A DNA stretch of 41,211 bases from CAWEFA01 sp963851385 (GTDB lineage Bacteria > Bacteroidota > Bacteroidia > Bacteroidales > DTGW01). Of this stretch, positions 17,983 through 25,121 are shown one piece after another (the first letter of the stretch is position 1; each line of letters begins with the position of its first letter). A model generated the notes under the pieces. It did no database searches. It worked only from the letters and a program-made list of their open reading frames with translations, and was not told the origin of the DNA. The position numbers and the translations under genes are program-made. The DNA lies in NCBI GenBank assembly GCA_963851385.1, contig CAWKPE010000017.1, forward strand, positions 1 to 41,211. Reading direction: 5' to 3'.

Positions 17983-18381
17983 ATGATGAAGTATCTCAAA
18001 ATAGAATCCAGCAAACTTACACCAGGTATATTGATTGATCCAAATCGAAGTGTGCTGGAAATTTATGGTTTCTCGTTACCAGAAAATGCCACTGAATTCT
18101 ATTATCCTGTTATTCAGTGGTTGATTGATTTTAAAAAAGAACTCGTTAATAATCCGGGAACATTTAGCGAATTGAATGTAATCTTTAAATTAGTATATTA
18201 TAATTCCTCATCGCTTAGACAGCTTGTTGAAATATTTCATTTGTTTTATGAGATTCTTGAAATGAATTTCCCTATTCATATAGCCTGGCAATACGACAGT
18301 GAGGATCCTCAAATGGGCGAATCTGGAAAAGAATTAAGTGAGATTACTAAAGTACCTGTAAATGTTGTATCATATAACTGA
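17983..18381 (+). CDS. SiaC family (DUF1987) regulatory phosphoprotein, Ser at the phospho-site
   Basis: 132 residues covering a full DUF1987/SiaC domain with SpoIIAA-like fold: LIDPNRSVLEIYGFSLPENA, then YYPVIQWL, KLVYYNSSSLRQ and a C-terminal helix and strand. In SiaC of Pseudomonas aeruginosa the SiaB kinase phosphorylates Thr68 of an N-T-S-S motif. Here the matching motif is N74-S75-S76-S77, so Ser replaces Thr. The paralog next to siaB at 22340 keeps Thr. The protein may still be phosphorylated, or may act as a tuned or constitutive partner. It lies two genes away from siaB and has its own palindromic upstream site. ATG 17983 is Met1; Met2 directly follows. Confidence 0.85.
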   Translation: MMKYLKIESSKLTPGILIDPNRSVLEIYGFSLPENATEFYYPVIQWLIDFKKELVNNPGTFSELNVIFKLVYYNSSSLRQLVEIFHLFYEILEMNFPIHIAWQYDSEDPQMGESGKELSEITKVPVNVVSYN

Positions 18382-18558
18382 GAAGTTTTCCTTATAGAAA
18401 TTAAGCCAGAAAATAATTGTCTTAATATTATAAAAGATACTATTAGATTAAAGAAAGTAAGAATACGAAATTTCATATTCATAATATTTATCAAATATTG
18501 ATGATTTGAATATAGCAACTAAACAAAACAGCATTCTCGCGAATGAAGAATGTAAATA

Positions 18559-18578
18559 TTGAGATATACTAATCTCAA
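18559..18578 (+). promoter_or_regulatory. stem-loop in the S41 protease leader
   Basis: TTGAGAT (18559-18565) and ATCTCAA (18572-18578) pair perfectly around a 6-nt loop, 46 bp before the protease ATG. A second small hairpin, CATTC-TCGC-GAATG, lies just upstream at about 18532-18545. They could shape mRNA stability or serve as operators. The rest of 18382-18624 shows nothing recognisable. Confidence 0.4.
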
Positions 18579-18624
18579 ATGTGTTCCCAGGTCGAGATAT
18601 ATACCTTAATTAATAAATTTATAT

Positions 18625-20223
18625 ATGATGAAAAAAAAATTAGGACTTATTTGTGTAGCAGGATTATTATTCATTTCAGCATCTTTAAATGCACAATTTT
18701 TTAACGAGCAAACTTTCAAATATGGTCAACTATTGAATTATTTGGAAAGGCTTTATGTTGATTCAGTAAACGAAAATAAGTTAACAGAATCTGCAATTAT
18801 CGAAGTATTAAAGGAACTTGATCCTCATTCAGCATATCTGACAGCAAAGGAAGTAAAAGAAATGAATGAGCCTTTGCAAGGAAATTTTGAAGGCATTGGA
18901 GTTTCTTTTAATATCCTAAACGACACTATTTTTATTATAGGAACAATTCCTGGAGGTCCTTCAGAAAAAATTGGTGTTATGGCTGGAGACAAGATTATTC
19001 GAATTGATGGTGAAAATGTTGCTAGTAAAAAAATTACCAATGAAGGTGTATTTTCCAGACTTAGAGGTACAAAAGGAACTAAAGTAACTATATCCGTTCT
19101 TCGAAAGGAAGTTAAAGATCTCATAGATTTTACTATTACCAGGGACAAAATTCCAATTTTTAGTATTGAGGCATCTTATATGATTAATAGCGAAACAGGA
19201 TATATAAAACTCAGACGTTTTGCCCAAACAACCAGCTCGGAGTTTGAAAAAGCAATGGATAAACTGAAATCGCAAAACATGAAAAATTTAATTCTAGATC
19301 TTACCGATAATGGTGGCGGCTATCTTGAAGAAGCAGTAGAGCTTGCAGACCAATTTCTGGATAACGACAAATTAATAGTTTTCACTAAAGGTCTGCACAT
19401 GAAAAAGAAAGAATATCATGCAGAGATGCCTGGATTATTTGAAAAAGGAAAATTAGTTGTTTTAATTGATGAAGGTTCTGCCTCTGCAAGTGAGATTCTT
19501 GCCGGCGCTATCCAGGACTGGGACCGCGGTTTAATTGTTGGCAGACGTTCATTTGGAAAAGGACTTGTTCAACAGCGCTGTGCATTTCAGGATGGTTCAG
19601 AATTAAGACTTACAGTTGCAAGATATTACACTCCCTCAGGACGTCTTATACAAAAACCATATAATAATGGTACTGACGAATATGATAAAGATTTGATAAA
19701 TCGCTACAAAAAAGGTGAATATGTTCATGAAGATAGCATTCATTTTCCTGATTCACTTAAATGTCATACTCTTATTGAAAAACGTGTGGTATACGGTGGC
19801 GGTGGTATTATGCCTGATTTTTTTGTACCGCTGGATACAAACGGTTATTCTGATTATTACCGTGATATGATTCGTAAAGGTATTTTAAATAAATTTGTAC
19901 TTAATTACATTGATCAAAACCGCGCCAGTATTTTATCAAAATATCCCGATTTTAATACTTATGTTAAATCCTTTTATGCAGAACCTGTTCTATCTAGTTT
20001 AATAGTTTATGCCGAGAAAGAAGGTCTAAAACCCGATACACAACAAATAAACATATCCAAACCTATTATATCAAAACTACTGAAAGCTTATATTGCCCGT
20101 GATGTATGGGACTCGAATGAATTTTACCAAATTTTTAATCAGGACGATAGCATAATTAACAAAGCTCTCGATGTTATTCAAAATTGGGATGTCAGAAAAA
20201 AGAAACTTTTAAATAGGAAATGA
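18625..20223 (+). CDS. S41 family C-terminal processing peptidase
   Basis: 532 residues. A signal peptide (to about Ala23, SASLNAQ) is followed by a helical N-terminal part, a PDZ domain (about 87-165, GIGVSFNILNDTIFIIGTIP and AGDKIIRIDGENV), and the S41 protease core with GYIKLRRFA, LILDLTDNGGGYLEEA and the serine in EGSASASEIL (about Ser287), paired with Lys312 in GRRSFGKGLVQ. It is a periplasmic serine protease with a Ser/Lys dyad that trims or degrades proteins recognised at their C-termini. The C-terminal extension after about 390 is common in Bacteroidetes members. The frame is intact. Confidence 0.94.
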   Translation: MMKKKLGLICVAGLLFISASLNAQFFNEQTFKYGQLLNYLERLYVDSVNENKLTESAIIEVLKELDPHSAYLTAKEVKEMNEPLQGNFEGIGVSFNILNDTIFIIGTIPGGPSEKIGVMAGDKIIRIDGENVASKKITNEGVFSRLRGTKGTKVTISVLRKEVKDLIDFTITRDKIPIFSIEASYMINSETGYIKLRRFAQTTSSEFEKAMDKLKSQNMKNLILDLTDNGGGYLEEAVELADQFLDNDKLIVFTKGLHMKKKEYHAEMPGLFEKGKLVVLIDEGSASASEILAGAIQDWDRGLIVGRRSFGKGLVQQRCAFQDGSELRLTVARYYTPSGRLIQKPYNNGTDEYDKDLINRYKKGEYVHEDSIHFPDSLKCHTLIEKRVVYGGGGIMPDFFVPLDTNGYSDYYRDMIRKGILNKFVLNYIDQNRASILSKYPDFNTYVKSFYAEPVLSSLIVYAEKEGLKPDTQQINISKPIISKLLKAYIARDVWDSNEFYQIFNQDDSIINKALDVIQNWDVRKKKLLNRK

Positions 20224-20371
20224 TTATACTTAAGTTTATTAATATTTTGAAATAGATTACTTTGAGCAATAAAAGTTCAATAATTTGCTTCTTCTATCAA
20301 AAATTTATAATTAAACTGTGACTGGTATTGATTTAAATCGGTCGTAAATAAAGGCACTTGCTGTTAAATGA

Positions 20372-21556
20372 ATGTATGATAATAAACAACATAATCTCAT
20401 TGCCAAGACTATTTTTGGTTTAGAAAATATTTTGGCAGAAGAATTAAAAGCGATTGGAGCAAAGCAGATCAAAATTGCTAACAGAGCGGTGTACTTTTCA
20501 GGTGACAAGGAGATGTTATATAAAGCTAATTATTATTTACGTACTGCCATTTGCATATTAATTCCAATTCATTCATTTAAAGTTAAGAATGAAAATGATC
20601 TTTATAAACATGTCCTGGAGATCGATTGGAGCAAAATAATGAATCTAAAAATGACATTTGCAGTTGAAAGTACTGTACATTCTTCAATTTTCAAGCATAC
20701 ACAATATCCAGCACTTAAGGTAAAAGATTCGATCGTTGACCAATTTCGTAAAAATACCGGCGCTCGCCCAAATATTGATACAAGTAATCCGGATGTTCTG
20801 ATAAATGTTCATATTTCAGAAGAATCATGTACAATTTCTTTAAATAGCTCCGGCGAACCATTGTTTAAAAGAGGCTACAGAACAGCTACACAAGAAGCTC
20901 CTCTAAATGAAATACTAGCAGCGGGATTGCTATACCTTTCGGGCTGGAAATCAGATCAACATTTGATTGATCCTATGTGTGGTTCGGGTACAATTTTAAT
21001 TGAAGCAGCTTTAATGGCAAATAAAATTCCTCCAGGTGCTTTCAGAGATAATTTCGGGTTTAAAAAATGGTTCGATTTTGATAACGATTTATTCAACCAA
21101 GTAATTCAATATAAAAATACAAAGAATGCAGTTCAATCCAAAGTCCGCATAATTGGATCAGATATTTCAAAAAATGCTATTTCAATAGCAAAAGAGAACA
21201 TAAAAAATGCAAAATTACAAAATACCATAGAATTGAATATCAGTGAGTTTATAAATTTTATTCCTCCTGTTGAAAAAGGAATAATCATTACAAATCCTCC
21301 ATATGGAGAAAGATTAAAACAAGAAGATATAGTTGACTTTTATAAATCTTTTGGAAATACCCTTAAAAGCAAGTATATAAATTTTGATGTATGGGTACTT
21401 TCTGCTAATCTCAATGCAATGAAGAATATTGGGTTACATCCTTCAAAAAAAATAAAACTCATGAATGCGTCTTTAGAATGTACTTTTAACAAATTTGAAA
21501 TCTATCAAGGGTCAAAAAAAAGAAAGAAAAACAATTTTTATCAACATATTTTTTAA
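20372..21556 (+). CDS. THUMP domain class I SAM-dependent RNA methyltransferase (RlmL N-terminal type)
   Basis: 394 residues. A THUMP RNA-binding domain (about 45-155) precedes a Rossmann methyltransferase with the SAM-binding DPMCGSGTILIEAAL (about 200-214), the acidic IGSDIS (about 261-266) and the catalytic NPPY motif at 308-311 (TNPPYGERL), typical of N2-guanine or N6-adenine RNA methylation. It matches the N-terminal half of E. coli RlmL, which makes m2G2445 in 23S rRNA; the RlmK half is absent, as is usual in Bacteroidetes. A basic C-terminal tail (KKRKKNN) could aid RNA binding. The exact modified base is inferred from homology. Confidence 0.9.
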   Translation: MYDNKQHNLIAKTIFGLENILAEELKAIGAKQIKIANRAVYFSGDKEMLYKANYYLRTAICILIPIHSFKVKNENDLYKHVLEIDWSKIMNLKMTFAVESTVHSSIFKHTQYPALKVKDSIVDQFRKNTGARPNIDTSNPDVLINVHISEESCTISLNSSGEPLFKRGYRTATQEAPLNEILAAGLLYLSGWKSDQHLIDPMCGSGTILIEAALMANKIPPGAFRDNFGFKKWFDFDNDLFNQVIQYKNTKNAVQSKVRIIGSDISKNAISIAKENIKNAKLQNTIELNISEFINFIPPVEKGIIITNPPYGERLKQEDIVDFYKSFGNTLKSKYINFDVWVLSANLNAMKNIGLHPSKKIKLMNASLECTFNKFEIYQGSKKRKKNNFYQHIF

Positions 21557-21695
21557 TTGTGACGTGTTAGAATTAAAAAAATTTATAATTTTAGTTATGC
21601 AATTAGAATATAGCGTTGCCATGGCCTTTGAAAAAATACTAAAATTATTAGGGAATATAATAAAAGGGTTATGTTTTCTAAAGAAATAATTTTGT

Positions 21696-21703
21696 TATAT
21701 TTG
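21696..21703 (+). promoter_or_regulatory. candidate -7 box of the siaB-siaC operon
   Basis: TATATTTG matches TAnnTTTG and lies 45 nt before the siaB ATG. The -33 element at about 22 nt spacing is weak. A separate promoter for siaBC is therefore plausible despite the short gap after the methyltransferase gene. Confidence 0.4.
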
Positions 21704-21748
21704 TTGTAATAAAAGAAAGCGCTAACTATACTAACCAGAAAGACTTAT

Positions 21749-22297
21749 ATGGTTTTTAATTTTGACGATTATTATAATATACTTCAAAACGGGGAAGTTT
21801 TAATTACTTACAAAGGTTCTGTTTCAGCTGAGTGGATTAATGGAGTGTTAGAAAATGTTGAAGGTAAATTAGATAAAGTTGGTGAAGATTCGAGAATAAA
21901 AAAGAAAATGTACAATGTTCTGGTCGAAGGTCTTCAAAATTTATATCATCATGTTGATGAACTTTCAGAAGATTTGAAAGGAAAATATAATTCAAAATTT
22001 GGTGTACTGGTAATTAAAAAATTTGAAGATGGATATAAAGTTTCTCTGGGTAATTTTATTTCATCTGATAAAGTCAAATACTTAAAAGATAAAATAGATA
22101 AAATTAATTCGCTTAATATTGAAGAATTAAAAGATATGTATAAGTTTATATTAAATCATCAAAAATTATCTGCAAAAGGTGGCGGAGGGCTTGGACTTAT
22201 TGACATAGCAAGGAAAACAGGAAATAAACTTGAGTATATTTTTTATGAATTTAATAATGATTTTAGTTTTTTTAATCTTGATGTGAAAGTAAATTAA
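21749..22297 (+). CDS. siaB: SiaB family protein kinase (DUF6272)
   Basis: 182 residues, a stand-alone GHKL-type ATPase fold. The N-box lies in VLVEGLQNLYHHVDE (about 70-84) and the G-box in KGGGGLGLIDIARKTG (about 145-160). There is no sensor or phospho-His domain. In Pseudomonas SiaB phosphorylates its antagonist SiaC on a threonine, in the manner of SpoIIAB acting on SpoIIAA. Here siaC follows 42 bp downstream, and two response regulators come after the terminator. I see no PP2C phosphatase (SiaA) or GGDEF cyclase (SiaD) in the window, so the output partner is open. The family call is confident. Confidence 0.88.
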   Translation: MVFNFDDYYNILQNGEVLITYKGSVSAEWINGVLENVEGKLDKVGEDSRIKKKMYNVLVEGLQNLYHHVDELSEDLKGKYNSKFGVLVIKKFEDGYKVSLGNFISSDKVKYLKDKIDKINSLNIEELKDMYKFILNHQKLSAKGGGGLGLIDIARKTGNKLEYIFYEFNNDFSFFNLDVKVN

Positions 22298-22339
22298 AGT
22301 ATATTTAAATAAATTAATAATATTATTATTTTACAGCAT

Positions 22340-22720
22340 ATGGAACCATTAACAATAGAAGGAACTGCAAAAACTCCGAATGTTAAATTTGATGCTGGAC
22401 AAGGTTTAATTGAAATTAAAGGAAGATCTATTCCGGAAAATTCAATTGAGTTTTATAAACCTCTTGTTGACTGGCTGGAAGAATATAGTAAAGGCCCAAC
22501 AGCACTTACCAAAGTTAATATTCAACTTGAATACTTTAACACAAGTTCGTCAAAATGTATCCTCGATGTTTTTAAAAAGTTAGAGGCTATCTACAAAGCT
22601 AAAAATGAAGTAATCATCAACTGGTATTACGAAGAAGACGATGAGGATATGCTTGAAGCTGGAGAAGATTATGAATCAATAATCCGTGTCCCATTTAAAA
22701 TGATTGAAATAGTAGATTAA
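22340..22720 (+). CDS. siaC: SiaC family (DUF1987) regulatory phosphoprotein
   Basis: 126 residues, a single DUF1987/SiaC domain: KFDAGQGLIEIKGRSIPENS, YKPLVDWLEEY, IQLEYFNTSSSKC and an acidic C-terminal part (YYEEDDEDMLEAGEDYES). The motif N67-T68-S69-S70 places Thr at residue 68, the number and context of the SiaC phospho-site known in Pseudomonas. It is the expected substrate of the adjacent SiaB kinase. Phosphorylation switches partner binding in the known system; in Bacteroidetes, where c-di-GMP cyclases are rare, the partner is unlikely to be a SiaD-like enzyme. A strong terminator follows, closing a two-gene operon. Confidence 0.9.
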   Translation: MEPLTIEGTAKTPNVKFDAGQGLIEIKGRSIPENSIEFYKPLVDWLEEYSKGPTALTKVNIQLEYFNTSSSKCILDVFKKLEAIYKAKNEVIINWYYEEDDEDMLEAGEDYESIIRVPFKMIEIVD

Positions 22721-22743
22721 AAAAAATTAAACATACTTATTTT

Positions 22744-22777
22744 TTAACACAGGTTGCATCTGCGTCCTGTGTTTTTG
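22744..22777 (+). terminator. intrinsic terminator of siaB-siaC
   Basis: AACACAGG (22746-22753) pairs perfectly with CCTGTGTT (22766-22773); the loop can extend the stem through GCA/TGC. A T-run follows. It separates siaBC from the response regulator genes. Confidence 0.85.
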
Positions 22778-22921
22778 TTATAACTACCATCCGATTTTTC
22801 AAAAATTTCGCACATATAATTAAATCATAACCCAAATAAATTGACGAAATGAAATTAAAATTGTCTTATTAAGTTTTTTAAAAAAAACAGAAATCACTAT
22901 ATTTAATTAGGAATTTTAAGA

Positions 22922-23296
22922 ATGATAGAAATTTCTGGAAAGACAATTTTAATTGTTGATGATTCTTTTATCAACAGGCAACTCATTATTGGTTTTCTGA
23001 TAGGGCATAATATTAATATTATTGAAGCAGGAAATGGAAATGAAGCACTGGATATATTATCAAACACAAATCCTGATTTAATCCTTCTTGATCTGATTAT
23101 GCCGGAAATGGATGGGTTTGAATTTCTGGAAATTTTAAGAACAAAAAATAATAAAATACCAGTAATCGTCCTGACAGCCTATTTAAAAGAGTCGACATAT
23201 CAAAGGTGCATTGATTTAGGAGTTGAAGGGTATTTAAATAAGCCATACAGAATGAATGAACTTTTACATCTTATGAATAATGTTTTTAATAATTAA
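22922..23296 (+). CDS. single-domain response regulator
   Basis: 124 residues, a receiver domain only. The acidic pair is in LIVDDSF (Asp13-Asp14), the phospho-acceptor is Asp57 in LILLDLIMPEMDG, the switch Thr is in VLTAY and the conserved Lys is in LNKPY. With no output domain it would act by protein contact or as a phosphate relay, like CheY or Spo0F. Its stop overlaps the next start (TAATG at 23294-23298), so the two regulators are translationally coupled. It lies about 200 bp after siaC, beyond a terminator. Confidence 0.93.
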   Translation: MIEISGKTILIVDDSFINRQLIIGFLIGHNINIIEAGNGNEALDILSNTNPDLILLDLIMPEMDGFEFLEILRTKNNKIPVIVLTAYLKESTYQRCIDLGVEGYLNKPYRMNELLHLMNNVFNN

Positions 23297-23697
23297 TGCT
23301 TAATAATTTGGTAATAAAGAACCCTCATATTGTTATCGTTGAAGATGATATGATCTTTAATAAACTTATATCCGCATACCTTGCTTCTAAAGGCTATAAT
23401 TCAATTAGTACATTTTACTCAGGAGAGGAATGCATAGAAAAACTGGACAGGAAACCAGATATTGTTCTTCAGGATTTTGACCTGCCTGGAATGAATGGCG
23501 TTGAAACCATGAAGAAAATTAAAGAAAAATATCCTCAATCTACTTTTATTTTTTTATCAGGACAGACAAATATTTCAATTGCCGTTGATGCTATGAAACA
23601 AGGTGCTTATGACTATATTATTAAAAATGCTTTTGCAAAAGAAGATGCGTTGAATAAAATAAAAAACGTTACATACATTGAGCAATTTAAAGAATGA
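23296..23697 (+). CDS. single-domain response regulator
   Basis: 133 residues, receiver domain only. Acidic residues lie in IVEDDMIF, the phospho-acceptor is Asp60 in IVLQDFDLPGMNG, then LSGQTNISIAVDAMKQGAYDYIIKNA. The 'AMKQGAYDY' and Lys region resembles receivers of NtrC-type regulators, but no AAA+ or DNA-binding domain follows. ATG 23296 overlaps the preceding stop. It is convergent with the kinase gene ending at 23884. A short membrane-segment reading frame follows immediately (see 23694-23776). Confidence 0.92.
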   Translation: MLNNLVIKNPHIVIVEDDMIFNKLISAYLASKGYNSISTFYSGEECIEKLDRKPDIVLQDFDLPGMNGVETMKKIKEKYPQSTFIFLSGQTNISIAVDAMKQGAYDYIIKNAFAKEDALNKIKNVTYIEQFKE

Positions 23698-23776
23698 GAA
23701 AAAGTATATAAATTGGCATTATTTACTATTTCTCGTTGCTTTGATTGTCTCCTGGATTATATTTATAATTGCGTAA
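23694..23776 (+). other. possible tiny membrane peptide, frame broken
   Basis: An ATGA overlap at the second regulator's stop opens a frame that ends after five codons (MRKSI). In another frame the bases to TAA at 23774-23776 read WHYLLFLVALIVSWIIFIIA, a clean single membrane helix. One indel near 23706-23711 would join them into a peptide of about 26 residues translationally coupled to the regulator. Small Bacteroidetes genes of this kind exist, but this could be chance in AT-rich DNA. Confidence 0.2.
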
Positions 23777-23883
23777 GTTTAATACATAACAGTTTGACCT
23801 GAATTTTTTTATTATATCAGAACCATATCTGTGTTTGCAGAGCAATGAATGTTTCATATTCTAAAGTAATTTTCAAGCAAAAG

Positions 23884-24964
23884 TTATAATAAAATAGTAC
23901 CTTCACCTGGTGTTGATAAATAATCAATATTAAAACCATGAGCATCTAATATTTTTTTACAAATTTGTAATCCAATACCTGTGCCTTTTTCTCCTTTAGT
24001 TCCTTTGATTGATTTATGGAAAGACTTGGCCGAATAATTCATCTTTTGAGATATCCGGCATGCCTATGCCTGAATCCTTAATTAGATAGTGATAGTTTGT
24101 CATTGTTTATTTCTGACGAAATGTTAATTGTTCCTTCATCAGGAGTATACTTTATAGAATTGCTAAGTAAATTGTTAATTACCTGGCTGAAATAAGTTAC
24201 ATCAGCATTTACGATAGTATTTTCATTGCAAGTGATAGTTAAATTTTGTTTTTTATTTTCCAGTTTCGACTTAAAAATTACTGCAGATGTGTTAAGTACT
24301 CTTGATAAATTAACATTGTCACGTTTAAGCTGTATTTCCTGAGCTTCCCATATTGGCCCAATTTAAAAGCTTATTAAAATATTCATACAAATAATTTGAC
24401 GTATCAATAATAAATTTCAAAAATTCTTTTTGTTCAGAAGTAAGTTCTTTATTTAATTTATTGTCTGCTAAAAGTATTTCTGCATATCCGGTAATTGATG
24501 CAAAAGGAGTTCGTACATCATGAGATACCATATTAATAAACTCTTCTTTCGATTTTAGTAAAGACTTAAGTTCATTTCCTGCTTTTTCAAACGCAGGATA
24601 GTTCTTACACGGCCAACAGCTCAATTTCATTTATTGGTTTTTTAATATATTCAATTGCACCCAAATCAAGTGCTTCTTCCACATCTTCAGCCTCTGATTT
24701 GGCACTAACCATAATAACCGGAGTATTTCTCAAGGTTTCATCAGCAATTATATGTTTTAATATATCCAGTCCTGTAATTTCCGGCATCATAATATCGAGT
24801 AAAACAACATCAAAAACATTTTTTTGTAATTTTTTAATAGCTTCTCTTCCATTATTAGCAGTCAATACAGAGTATCCCTCTTCTGTAAGTAAGCCTTCCA
24901 AAAGAAAAATATTGGCCGGTTCATCATCTACAATAAGTATATTTGAATATGGCTGATTGTTCAT
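23884..24964 (-). pseudogene. receiver-histidine kinase, broken by about five indels
   Basis: From ATG 24964 the protein starts as a receiver (ILIVDDEPANIF, VVLLDIMMPEITG, YIKKPINEIELLA). It then meets TAA at 24605-24607, where one added base gives RVRT. A second shift near 24585 leads into the HisKA domain (EEFINMVSHDVRTPFASITGYAEILL, His in SHDVRTP). A third, near 24330, leads to QLKRDNVNLSR and the N-box QVINNLLSNSIKYTP. A fourth, near 24080, leads to IKDSGIGMPD. A fifth, near 24030, leads to KSFHKSIKGTKGEKGTGIGL and the end at 23884. All parts of a REC-HisKA-HATPase protein of about 360 residues are present in order, so decay is recent or the sequence is poor here. It lies 126 bp after the hybrid kinase on the same strand. 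Confidence 0.82.
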
Positions 24965-24992
24965 TGTAATAAAACTAAATTTTTAAAGTATC

Positions 24993-25121
24993 ATGCCGGT
25001 CAGTAAACTCAAGCTGAAAGACCTGATAACTATGGGATGCGTGATAGGTTTTAGTACCATTGTGTTTTTGTTTATAAAAAGCATTTCATATTATCTTATT
25101 TTATATTTTTCGATAGTTTGA
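24993..25121 (+). other. 42-codon ORF with one membrane segment, probably not a gene
   Basis: ATG 24993 to TGA 25119-25121 encodes a peptide with a basic start (MPVSKLKLKDLITMG) and a hydrophobic stretch (VIGFSTIVFLFIKSI), overlapping the 3' end of the hybrid kinase antisense. The start resembles the opening of some membrane transporter S-components, so it may be a remnant or chance. No promoter or terminator supports it. Confidence 0.15.

Noticed and set aside
18825..19275. Two overlapping minus-strand ORFs of about 105 codons
   Set aside because: They are antisense to the PDZ and core region of the S41 protease and have no motif.
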